A DNA stretch of 64,000 nt from Pseudomonas paraglycinae (GTDB lineage: Bacteria > Pseudomonadota > Gammaproteobacteria > Pseudomonadales > Pseudomonadaceae), in contig NZ_BQHR01000004.1 in NCBI RefSeq assembly GCF_021601625.1, positions 62,001 through 126,000 of the forward strand. The letters are read 5' to 3'. Shown here one piece after another: positions 18,074 through 25,823 of the stretch (position 1 is the first letter of the stretch; each line of letters opens with the position of its first letter). Position numbers and translations under genes: made by a program. The notes under the pieces are model-generated. The model saw only the letters and a list, made by a program, of their open reading frames with translations. It was not told where the DNA came from and did not search any database.

Positions 18074-19227
18074 AACCCCGTGTACTGGAGATTCTCAAAC
18101 GATTGATTGCGTTCGATACCGTGTCGTCGGAATCGAACATGGCGTTGATCGAGTACGTTCGCGAGTTGCTGCTGAGCAAGGGCATCGAGTCGCTGATCGT
18201 CAAGGACGAAAGCGGCAAGAAGGCCAATCTGTTTGCCAGTACCGGTCCGAAAGACCAACCGGGCATTCTGCTGTCCGGACACACCGACGTGGTGCCAGCA
18301 GCGGGGCAGGCGTGGACGGTTCCACCGTTCCAGATGACGGAGCAGAACGGGCGGGTTTACGGGCGCGGCAGTTGCGACATGAAAGGCTTTATCGCGCTGG
18401 CCATCGACGCGATGCTTGACGCTGCTGAACATTCCCTCAGCCGTCCGCTGCAACTGGCGCTGTCACACGACGAGGAAATCGGCTGCGTTGGCGTGCGGCG
18501 TTTGCTCGATGTGCTGCATCTGGCGCCGGTGCGGCCGTTTCTGTGCCTGATCGGCGAACCGACCAACATGCAGTTTGTGCTGGGGCACAAGGGCAAGGGC
18601 TCGTACCGTACCTATTGTCGGGGGCTGGAGGCGCATTCTTCGCTGGCGCCGCGCTCGGTCAACGCAATCCACGTGGCCTGCGATTTCATTGCAGCGTTGC
18701 GTGAATCCCAGCGTCAACTGCAGGAGCAGGGCGCCCGGGATGCCGATTACGACGTGCCTTACACCACCGTGCACGTGGGCCAGATCGGCGGTGGCCGGGC
18801 GCTGAATATCGTGCCGAATCTGTGCACGGTAGATTTTGAAGTGCGCAATTTGCCGGCCGATGATCTGGAACAGATTCTCGCGCAGATGCAGGAGCGTGCC
18901 GAGGTGATCGTGCGCGAGGCGAAGAAGCTCTCGAGCGTGGCGGCCATCGAGATTGAAACGGTCAACGTCTACCCCGGACTGGACACCCACCCGAGCGTCG
19001 AAGCGGTACGGTTCCTGAAAAATTTCGCGGCGCCGGATACCGCGACGTCCAAGGTTTCGTTCGGCACGGAAGGCGGGTTGTTCAAGCAGCGTCTGGATGT
19101 GCCAGTAGTTGTCTGCGGGCCAGGTTCGATCGAGCAGGCGCACAAGCCCGACGAGTTTATCGAGATCAGCCAGATGGAAGCGGGGGAGCGCTTTCTGGGG
19201 GGGGTGCTCGGTTCGCTGAAGCGATAG
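18070..19227 (+). CDS. M20-family deacylase (acetylornithine deacetylase-like)
   Basis: 385-aa zinc aminoacylase of the ArgE/DapE group. Metal and catalytic motifs are visible: GHTDVVPA (His/Asp), YGRGSCDMKGF (Asp) and LSHDEEIGCVG (Glu-Glu); a late HKPDEFIEISQ supplies a further His region. It is the last of an overlapping run that starts at the transporter, so it probably trims an N-acyl group or opens a product of the dehydrogenase, rather than serving arginine synthesis. Confidence 0.85.
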   Translation: MKPRVLEILKRLIAFDTVSSESNMALIEYVRELLLSKGIESLIVKDESGKKANLFASTGPKDQPGILLSGHTDVVPAAGQAWTVPPFQMTEQNGRVYGRGSCDMKGFIALAIDAMLDAAEHSLSRPLQLALSHDEEIGCVGVRRLLDVLHLAPVRPFLCLIGEPTNMQFVLGHKGKGSYRTYCRGLEAHSSLAPRSVNAIHVACDFIAALRESQRQLQEQGARDADYDVPYTTVHVGQIGGGRALNIVPNLCTVDFEVRNLPADDLEQILAQMQERAEVIVREAKKLSSVAAIEIETVNVYPGLDTHPSVEAVRFLKNFAAPDTATSKVSFGTEGGLFKQRLDVPVVVCGPGSIEQAHKPDEFIEISQMEAGERFLGGVLGSLKR

Positions 19228-19229
19228 AA

Positions 19230-19247
19230 AACAGCAGTTCTGCTGTT
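19230..19247. promoter_or_regulatory. palindrome between deacylase and aldehyde dehydrogenase genes
   Basis: AACAGCAGTTCTGCTGTT, perfect 8-bp arms around TT, 3 nt after the deacylase stop and about 100 nt before the dehydrogenase ATG. It may be an operator or a short processing hairpin; no T-run follows. Confidence 0.35.
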
Positions 19248-19350
19248 ACACCGCCAATTTCAGCAGCCGACACTGTCCGCTACGCGCTTTCAGCATCCTC
19301 ATCCGTCGAGTCTCCCTAGACTGGAATCTGTCTCGGATCAGGACTCGACC

Positions 19351-20808
19351 ATGCTCAAGAATCGTTTGAAAGACCCCGGTCTTCTCGCAGAACTCGCTTA
19401 TGTGAACGGCCAGTGGATCGGCGCCGATGACCGCGCGACCCTGGATGTCGTCGACCCGGCCAGCGGCGAATTGATCGGCCGCGTGCCCGCCATGCAAGGT
19501 GTGGAAACCCGACGCGCCATCGATGCCGCCGAACGGGCGTGGCCTGCCTGGCGGGCACGACCGGCCGCCGAACGTGCGGCGCTGCTGGAACGTTGGTATC
19601 AGGCGATGATCGACAACCTCGACGATCTGGCGCTGATCATGACCTGCGAACAAGGCAAGCCGCTGAACGAAGCCAAAGGTGAAATCCGCTACGGCGCGGG
19701 TTTCGTCAAATGGTTTGCCGAAGAGGCGCGGCGGATTTACGGCGAAACCATGCCGGCCCCCAGCGGCGACCGCCGACTGTTGACCCTCAAGCAACCGGTG
19801 GGGGTCTGCGCGGCGATCACACCGTGGAATTTCCCCAACGCGATGATTACCCGCAAGTGTGCACCGGCCCTGGCGGCGGGGTGCCCGATTATCGTCAAGC
19901 CGTCGGATCTGACGCCGCTGTCGGCGCTGGCGTTGGCGGTGTTGGCTGAGCGCGTCGGCATTCCGGCCGGGGTGTTCAATGTGCTGACCGGCATGCCCGC
20001 CGGGATTGGCGAAGAGCTGACCGGCAACCCGACGGTGCGCAAGATTTCTTTCACCGGTTCCACAGCGGTGGGCCGTTTGCTGATGCGTCAGAGTGCCGAA
20101 CACATCAAGCGATTGAGCCTGGAACTCGGCGGCAACGCACCGTTCATTGTGTTTGACGATGCTGATCTTGAGCAGGCGATTACCGGGATCATGCTGAGCA
20201 AGTTTCGCAACGCCGGGCAGACCTGCGTCTGCGCCAACCGGATTCTGGTGCAGGACGGCATTTACCCGCGTTTTGCCCAGCGTCTGATCGAGGAAGTCGG
20301 CAAGCTCAAGGTCGGCAATGGCCTGCAAGACAACGTGACCATCGGCCCGCTGATCAACAAGGCGGCCGTGAGCAAGGTGGCCCGCCACATCGATGATGCC
20401 TTGAGTCAGGGCGCGCAGCTGCTTTGCGGCGGCGTTCCCGAGGGTGACAGTCAATTTGTGCAACCGACGGTGCTTGGCGATGCCCACGCCGGCATGCTCC
20501 TGGCCAACGAAGAAACCTTCGGCCCGGTCGCGCCGCTGATGCGGTTCACCGACGAAGCCGAAGCCTTGGCGCTGGCCAACGCCACGCCGTTTGGCCTCGG
20601 CGCGTATTACTTCACTCAAGATTTGCGTCGCTCATGGCGTTTCGGCGAAGCGCTGGAATTCGGCATGGTCGGCCTCAACACCGGAATCATCTCCATGGAA
20701 GTCGCGCCGTTCGGCGGCATCAAGCAATCGGGGCTGGGCCGTGAAGGCAGCAAATACGGTCTCGACGAATACCTTGAAGTCAAAGCCTTCCACATCGGCG
20801 GCTTGTAA
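19351..20808 (+). CDS. NAD(P)-dependent succinate-semialdehyde-type dehydrogenase (GabD family)
   Basis: 485-aa aldehyde dehydrogenase. Catalytic residues are present: general-base Glu in LELGGNAPF and nucleophile Cys in AGQTCVCANR. The cofactor-binding stretch is TPWNFPNAMITRK and IVKPSDLTPLSA. N-terminal DPASGELIGRVP and C-terminal FGGIKQSGLGREGS fit the GabD subfamily. AGGA lies upstream of the ATG. With the GabT-like enzyme at 23183 it could convert a 4- or 5-carbon amino acid semialdehyde to a dicarboxylate. Confidence 0.87.
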   Translation: MLKNRLKDPGLLAELAYVNGQWIGADDRATLDVVDPASGELIGRVPAMQGVETRRAIDAAERAWPAWRARPAAERAALLERWYQAMIDNLDDLALIMTCEQGKPLNEAKGEIRYGAGFVKWFAEEARRIYGETMPAPSGDRRLLTLKQPVGVCAAITPWNFPNAMITRKCAPALAAGCPIIVKPSDLTPLSALALAVLAERVGIPAGVFNVLTGMPAGIGEELTGNPTVRKISFTGSTAVGRLLMRQSAEHIKRLSLELGGNAPFIVFDDADLEQAITGIMLSKFRNAGQTCVCANRILVQDGIYPRFAQRLIEEVGKLKVGNGLQDNVTIGPLINKAAVSKVARHIDDALSQGAQLLCGGVPEGDSQFVQPTVLGDAHAGMLLANEETFGPVAPLMRFTDEAEALALANATPFGLGAYYFTQDLRRSWRFGEALEFGMVGLNTGIISMEVAPFGGIKQSGLGREGSKYGLDEYLEVKAFHIGGL

Positions 20809-20835
20809 CTTCACAACAACGGGGAGCCACAACTG

Positions 20836-21915
20836 ATGAGCAAGGTCTTCAAGATCGCCGCGATTGCCGGCGACGGGATTGGCAAGGAAGTGCTGCCCGA
20901 GGGGCTGCGGGTGCTGGAGCAGGCCGCGAAAAAATGGCAGCTGGACTTGAGCATTGAAGTGCTCGACTGGGCGCATTGCGATTATTACCTGGAACACGGG
21001 CAGATGATGCCCGAGGACTGGTTCGAACAGCTCAAGGGCTTCGACGCGATTTACTTCGGCGCCGTGGGCTGGCCTGAGAAAGTGCCGGACCATATTTCCC
21101 TGTGGGGGTCGCTGCTGAAATTCCGTCGCGACTTCGACCAGTACGTGAATATCCGCCCGGTGCGCTTGTTCCCCGGGGTGCCATGCCCGTTGGCCGGACG
21201 CGAACCGGGGGACATCGATTTCGTGGTGATTCGCGAGAACACCGAAGGTGAATATTCATCGGTCGGCGGTAAGATGTTCGAAGGCACCGAGCATGAGTTC
21301 GTGCTGCAGGAATCGGTCTTCACCCGCCGGGGTGTCGACCGGATTCTCAAGTTCGCCTTCGACCTGGCCCAGACCCGGCCACGCAAGCGCCTGACCGCAG
21401 CGACCAAGTCCAACGGCATTTCGATCAGCATGCCTTATTGGGATGAGCGCACCGCACTGATGGCCGCGCAGTACCCGCAGGTGACGTGGGACAAGCAGCA
21501 CATCGATATCTTGTGCGCGCGCTTCGTTCTGCAACCGGATCGGTTCGATGTGGTGGTGGCGTCGAACCTGTTCGGCGACATCCTCTCCGACCTCGGGCCG
21601 GCGTGTGCCGGAACCATCGGCATTGCGCCGTCGGCCAACCTTGATCCGCAGCGACGTTTTCCGTCGCTGTTCGAGCCGGTGCATGGTTCGGCGCCGGACA
21701 TCTATGGGCAGAACATCGCCAACCCGATTGCGATGATTTGGTCCGGGGCGCTGATGCTCGATTTCCTGGGCAACGGTGACGAGCGTTATCGCGCAGCACA
21801 CGACGGGATCCTGCAGGCGATCGAGCGGGTGATCGCCGAGGGCCCGATCACCCCGGACCTGGGCGGGAAGGGCTCGACCCAGGATGTCGGCAGGGCCATC
21901 GCCGAGTTCCTCTGA
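20836..21915 (+). CDS. tartrate/D-malate dehydrogenase (isopropylmalate dehydrogenase family)
   Basis: 359-aa beta-decarboxylating dehydrogenase. Family blocks: IAGDGIGKEVLPEGLRVLE at the N-terminus, VIRENTEGEYSSVGG, DILCARFVLQPDRFDVVVASNLFGDILSDL (Asp metal ligands), and EPVHGSAPDIYGQNIANP near the C-terminus. These fit TtuC/DmlA rather than LeuB. It follows the GabD-like gene by 27 nt with a GGGGAG RBS, so is probably co-transcribed. It would feed an oxidised dicarboxylate such as D-malate or tartrate into central metabolism. Confidence 0.85.
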   Translation: MSKVFKIAAIAGDGIGKEVLPEGLRVLEQAAKKWQLDLSIEVLDWAHCDYYLEHGQMMPEDWFEQLKGFDAIYFGAVGWPEKVPDHISLWGSLLKFRRDFDQYVNIRPVRLFPGVPCPLAGREPGDIDFVVIRENTEGEYSSVGGKMFEGTEHEFVLQESVFTRRGVDRILKFAFDLAQTRPRKRLTAATKSNGISISMPYWDERTALMAAQYPQVTWDKQHIDILCARFVLQPDRFDVVVASNLFGDILSDLGPACAGTIGIAPSANLDPQRRFPSLFEPVHGSAPDIYGQNIANPIAMIWSGALMLDFLGNGDERYRAAHDGILQAIERVIAEGPITPDLGGKGSTQDVGRAIAEFL

Positions 21916-21926
21916 AGCATCGTCAT

Positions 21927-21962
21927 CCTCTGCACGAGTGAGCCTGCTCGCTCGTGCAGAGG
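21927..21962. terminator. strong hairpin between convergent genes
   Basis: Perfect 12-bp inverted repeat CCTCTGCACGAG / CTCGTGCAGAGG with a 12-nt loop that can pair further. It lies between the stops of the D-malate/tartrate dehydrogenase gene (21915) and the convergent reductase gene (21970). No long T-run follows, but position and stability fit a bidirectional terminator. Confidence 0.6.
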
Positions 21963-21969
21963 GTCTGAA

Positions 21970-22896
21970 TCAGTAACCTTTGCTGCGGTCGATCTGACCG
22001 CTCATGGACTCGCCGCGCTCGAAGCGGCGGATGTTTTCCAGCAGGACAGCAAATGCGCTTTCCGGCTGGGTCATCGCCGCGATATGCGGCGTCAGCAGAA
22101 TCTGCGGATGGCCCCAGAAGGGATGATCCGCCGGCGCCGGTTCGTTCTGCACCACATCCAGCACCGCGCCGCTCAGTTGCCCGCTGTCCAGCGCTTGGAG
22201 CAAGTCTTCTTCCACCAGATGCCCACCGCGCCCCATGTTGATCAGGGCCGCGCCACGCGGTAATTGCCGAAACAACTCACGATTGAGAATGCCACGGGTC
22301 TGCTCGGTCAGCGGCAATACGCACATCACAATGTCGCACTGGCTCAGAAACGCCGGCAGTTGCTCGCGACCGGCAAAGCACTCGACGCCGGCAATCCGAT
22401 GCGCGCTACGCGCCCAGCCCTTGAGGGCAAAGCCCAGTGGCTGCAAGGTGGCGAGAATCTGCTGCGCCTGAGTACCGAGGCCCATCACCCCCACCCGACG
22501 TTGATGCGCCGGCTGCAACAGGTGCGCCTGCCAACACCGCGCCATCTGCTGCTGGCGATAGCGCAACATGTCCCGGTGCAAAGCGAGCACGGCAAAACTG
22601 GCGTACTCGCACATGCCTTGGGTGATCCCGGGATCGAGCAGGCGCACCACCGGAAGACTTGGCGGGACACGGCTCAAATCCAGTTGATCGACGCCGGCCG
22701 ACAACGCAAACAACACCTGCAGATTCGGCAGCACCGTCTGCAGATCCTCCGGCGCCTGCCACGCCGCCAGGTATTTGATGTCTGCGGGATCGCCGATGTC
22801 CGGCCAGGCGCGCCATTCGATGTCCGGGGCATGTTCGGCGAACAGTGCTTTCCACCGTTCGCCGCGCACGGGGTCAGCTTTGTAGAGCAGGGCCAT
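21970..22896 (-). CDS. glyoxylate/hydroxypyruvate reductase A-like 2-hydroxyacid dehydrogenase
   Basis: 308-aa D-isomer-specific 2-hydroxyacid dehydrogenase of the GhrA type. NAD-binding motif VGVMGLGTQAQQILATLQPLGF at mid-protein, substrate Arg in LINMGRGGHLVEEDLL, and the late DVVQNEPAPADHPFWGHPQILLTPHIA with the catalytic His. ATG at 22896 is preferred (AGGA 7 nt upstream) over the TTG at 22902. It is divergent from the aminotransferase at 23183 and may reduce a glyoxylate-type side product. Confidence 0.87.
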   Translation of the reverse strand: MALLYKADPVRGERWKALFAEHAPDIEWRAWPDIGDPADIKYLAAWQAPEDLQTVLPNLQVLFALSAGVDQLDLSRVPPSLPVVRLLDPGITQGMCEYASFAVLALHRDMLRYRQQQMARCWQAHLLQPAHQRRVGVMGLGTQAQQILATLQPLGFALKGWARSAHRIAGVECFAGREQLPAFLSQCDIVMCVLPLTEQTRGILNRELFRQLPRGAALINMGRGGHLVEEDLLQALDSGQLSGAVLDVVQNEPAPADHPFWGHPQILLTPHIAAMTQPESAFAVLLENIRRFERGESMSGQIDRSKGY

Positions 22897-23108
22897 GGTC
22901 AATTCCTGAGGAGGTTGAAGGTGCTCCCATCATCGCCCAACGCCAGAGCAGGATCTGTCGAAAGCAGCGCTGCGAACACTGCGCGCCACGTCATATACGC
23001 ACGCGGCCGGCAGATTCGGCGGCCTGAAGGAATCTGCCGTTTGGCAGGGTGAAAACAGTCGATCCGGATTTCTCAGGGGCCAAGTTCGGCGTAGTTCGTT
23101 CCGCACAA

Positions 23109-23124
23109 GTCTTAATCTTAAGAC
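23109..23124. promoter_or_regulatory. inverted repeat upstream of the aminotransferase
   Basis: GTCTTAA-TC-TTAAGAC, perfect 7-bp arms with a 2-nt spacer, 58 nt before the ATG at 23183 and within the divergent promoter region shared with the reductase gene. A candidate operator, possibly for the Lrp-type regulator encoded at 25274. Confidence 0.45.
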
Positions 23125-23182
23125 CCTGTGTAACCACCTCCTGCATTCACTCCGGGCTGCCGGACTCACGAAGGGAAATGCC

Positions 23183-24475
23183 ATGAACAGCCAAGTCGAC
23201 CAAACGCCTCATTTACTCCGTCAGCGTGATCAGTTCGTGCCACGCGGACTGGTCACCGCTCATCCACTGGTGATTGATCGCGCCCAAGGGGCTGAATTGT
23301 GGGACGTGGACGGCCAGCGTTACCTGGACTTCGTCGGCGGCATCGGCGTGCTGAACATTGGCCATAACCACCCCAAAGTGGTTGCAGCGGTGCAGGCCCA
23401 ATTGCATAAGGTCTCGCACGCCTGCTTTCAGGTGGTGGCCTACAAGCCTTATCTGGATCTGGCCCAGCGCTTGTGCGAAATGATAGGTGGCGAGGAACAT
23501 TACAAAGCGGCGTTCTTCACCTCCGGCGCCGAAGCCGTGGAGAACGCGGTCAAAATCGCCCGCGCTCACACCAACCGCTCTGCGGTGATCTCCTTCCGCG
23601 GCGGTTTCCATGGACGCACCTTGCTCGGCACCACGCTGACCGGCATGAGCCAGCCCTACAAACAGAACTTCGGGCCATTCGCGCCGGAGGTGTTTCACAC
23701 CCCATATCCCAATGCCTATCGCGGCGTTACCAGCGAAATGGCCCTCAAGGCGCTGGACGAGTTGCTCGCCACTCAGGTTGCGCCGGAGCGGGTTGCGGCG
23801 ATCATCATTGAACCGGTGCAGGGCGACGGTGGTTTCCTTGCGGCGCCGGCACAGTTCCTTCAGGCATTGCGCGAGTTGACCCACAAGCACGGCATCGTGC
23901 TGATCCTCGATGAAATCCAGACCGGATTCGGCCGCACCGGCAAGTGGTTCGGTTTCCAGCACGCCGGCATCCAGCCTGACCTGGTCACCGTCGCCAAGAG
24001 TCTGGCCGGGGGGCTGCCGTTATCGGGCGTGGTCGGCAGAGCTGAAATCATGGATTCGCCGTTGCCCGGAGGCCTCGGCGGCACCTACGGCGGCAATGCG
24101 CTTTCCTGCGCCGCGGCCCTGGCGGTGATCGACGCTTACGAAGAAGAAAAACTGCTCGAACGTGGCGATGCATTGGGCAAGCGCTTGCGTGAAGGTTTGC
24201 TGCAGTTGCAGCGCCGTCACCCGCAGATCGGTGACGTACGCGGCACCGGTTTCATGCTGGCCATCGAGCTGGTCAAGAATGATGAAGCGCGCTCCCCGGA
24301 TGCAGATCTGAACCAGCGTGTGATCGATGAAGCGCGCAAAGGTGGTTTACTGGTGATCAAGTGCGGCGTCTATCGCAACGTCCTGCGCTTCCTCGCGCCA
24401 CTGGTGACGACCGAAGCGCAGATCGATGAAGCGTTGCAGATTCTGCAGGCTGCATTGGCACGGGTATTGAACTGA
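23183..24475 (+). CDS. 4-aminobutyrate/5-aminovalerate-type aminotransferase (GabT family)
   Basis: 430-aa class III PLP aminotransferase. Visible: FVGGIGVLNIGHNHPKVV, FTSGAEAVENAVKIAR, RGGFHGRTLLGTTLTG, IIEPVQGDGGF, LILDEIQTGFGRTGKWF, and the PLP lysine in VTVAKSLAGGLPLSG. Length and motifs fit GabT. It likely transfers an omega-amino group to 2-oxoglutarate, with the semialdehyde passed to the dehydrogenase at 19351. A good RBS (AAGGGA) precedes the ATG. Confidence 0.87.
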   Translation: MNSQVDQTPHLLRQRDQFVPRGLVTAHPLVIDRAQGAELWDVDGQRYLDFVGGIGVLNIGHNHPKVVAAVQAQLHKVSHACFQVVAYKPYLDLAQRLCEMIGGEEHYKAAFFTSGAEAVENAVKIARAHTNRSAVISFRGGFHGRTLLGTTLTGMSQPYKQNFGPFAPEVFHTPYPNAYRGVTSEMALKALDELLATQVAPERVAAIIIEPVQGDGGFLAAPAQFLQALRELTHKHGIVLILDEIQTGFGRTGKWFGFQHAGIQPDLVTVAKSLAGGLPLSGVVGRAEIMDSPLPGGLGGTYGGNALSCAAALAVIDAYEEEKLLERGDALGKRLREGLLQLQRRHPQIGDVRGTGFMLAIELVKNDEARSPDADLNQRVIDEARKGGLLVIKCGVYRNVLRFLAPLVTTEAQIDEALQILQAALARVLN

Positions 24476-24571
24476 TGTCCGCCGGGTTCAGCCGCGCGGT
24501 CGCTGGCCAGCGTCGCTGAACCTTTTTGGCGCACGGATTGATGAAACGCATCATCGGAGGCTGTGTACACC

Positions 24572-25228
24572 ATGGGGCTGACTGAATATCGAGCACTGCT
24601 CATCGATTGCGACGAAGTCCTGGTTGACCGTGATTCGGGTGTCTGGGCAGCGCTGCAGCCGTTGCTCGACAGCCGGGGCGGGCGCCCGGACAAGGAACAG
24701 GTGCTGGGCGAGTTTCGCGAGGTGGTGCAGGGGCTCTATCCGCGCTTTGCCGAACTGGGCTTCAGTGGATTGCTGTGTTTCGCCCATCGCCAATTGGCCG
24801 AGCGCTGGAGCCTGAAAGCCAGTTGGGAGGAGGGCATGAGTTTCGCGCGCTCTGCTGCCAACTGGTCATTGTTCGAAGACGCGCCGGGAGCGATGCTGTA
24901 CTTGCGCAAGTTTTATCGCCTGTTGGTGGTGGGCGACCGGGATGCCGAGGATCGCGCCGTGTTGTGCGAGCATCTGGGGATTGTGGCCGATGACTTTATT
25001 TCGCTGGCCAACGATCCGCTGCGGGACGAGGACTGGTTGAATGCCAACGAGCTGAAGCCGGAGCACATTCTGCGGGTGACCCGACCCGCCGCCCGTGGCT
25101 CGGCGCTGACCGATGTGTGTCTGATCGGGCGCGAACGGGGCCAACAGCCGACCCCGTGTGCTGCGGATTATTGCATCAACAGCATGGCTGACCTGGTCGC
25201 ACAGCATCAGCTGTCTTTACGGCGCTGA
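24572..25228 (+). CDS. HAD-superfamily hydrolase
   Basis: 218-aa protein with a HAD nucleophile motif LLIDCDEVLVD (Asp12, Asp14) and a later YRLLVVGDRDAEDRAVL and HILRVTRPAARGSALTDVCLIGRE. The latter matches the motif III region only loosely. ATG at 24572 is preferred over GTG at 24563 because CGGAGG lies 11 nt upstream. It follows the aminotransferase by 96 nt. The remote resemblance to the HAD at 7833 suggests a similar substrate, but this is inference. Confidence 0.75.
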   Translation: MGLTEYRALLIDCDEVLVDRDSGVWAALQPLLDSRGGRPDKEQVLGEFREVVQGLYPRFAELGFSGLLCFAHRQLAERWSLKASWEEGMSFARSAANWSLFEDAPGAMLYLRKFYRLLVVGDRDAEDRAVLCEHLGIVADDFISLANDPLRDEDWLNANELKPEHILRVTRPAARGSALTDVCLIGRERGQQPTPCAADYCINSMADLVAQHQLSLRR

Positions 25229-25273
25229 TTTTGCTAGTAGATTGTCCTACAAATGGCAGTCAAGAGGTTCGCA

Positions 25274-25762
25274 ATGGAAGGTTTAGTCAAACTGGACCGC
25301 ATCGACATCAGTATCCTGGTTGAGTTGCAGAGGGACGGGCGCATGACCAATGTCAGCCTGGCCGATGCCGTGGGATTGTCGGCCAGCCCCTGTCTGCAAA
25401 GGGTCAAACGGCTGGAATCGGCCGGGTACATTTCCAGCTACAAGGCACACCTGAACCTGGCGAAGATCACCGAATCGGTAACGGTCTTCACCGAAATCAC
25501 CCTGAGTGACCACAAGCGCGAAGACTTCGCCAAGTTCGAGTCGAACATTCGGTTGGTGGATGAAGTGCTCGAGTGCCATTTGATCAGTGGTGGCTACGAT
25601 TATCTGGTGCGCTTCATGACGCGCAGTATTCAGCACTATCAGGAAGTGATTGAAAGCCTGCTGGATAAAAACATCGGCATTTCCAAGTACTTCAGCTACA
25701 TCGTCATCAAATCCCCGGTGCTCAAGGACGGCGTGCCGTTGCGCAAGTTGTTGCGGCACTGA
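25274..25762 (+). CDS. Lrp/AsnC-family transcriptional regulator
   Basis: 162-aa regulator. N-terminal helix-turn-helix (LDRIDISILVELQRDGRMTNVSLADAVGLSASPCLQRVKRLE) and C-terminal RAM/AsnC effector domain (TEITLSDHKREDFAKF, HLISGGYDYLVRFMTRSIQHYQ). ATG at 25274 has AGAGG 7 nt upstream. Lrp proteins usually sense amino acids and control nearby amino acid catabolism, so this is the best local candidate to control the 23183 aminotransferase and perhaps the whole catabolic region. Confidence 0.88.
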   Translation: MEGLVKLDRIDISILVELQRDGRMTNVSLADAVGLSASPCLQRVKRLESAGYISSYKAHLNLAKITESVTVFTEITLSDHKREDFAKFESNIRLVDEVLECHLISGGYDYLVRFMTRSIQHYQEVIESLLDKNIGISKYFSYIVIKSPVLKDGVPLRKLLRH

Positions 25763-25794
25763 AGCTCCCTACATCCATCAGGTGCGAACCAATA

Positions 25795-25814
25795 GGGGAC
25801 AGCTGAATGTCCCC
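25795..25814. terminator. candidate hairpin between convergent genes
   Basis: GGGGACA / TGTCCCC arms with a 6-nt loop between the lrp-like stop (25762) and the convergent aldehyde dehydrogenase stop (25824). No T-run, so only a possible terminator. Confidence 0.35.
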
Positions 25815-25823
25815 CACTGTGTG

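Noticed and set aside
21927-21962. REP element
   Set aside because: The GAGCCTGCTCGC core is reminiscent of Pseudomonas REP sequences, but there is a single copy between convergent genes and no second, inverted copy; called a terminator-like hairpin instead.
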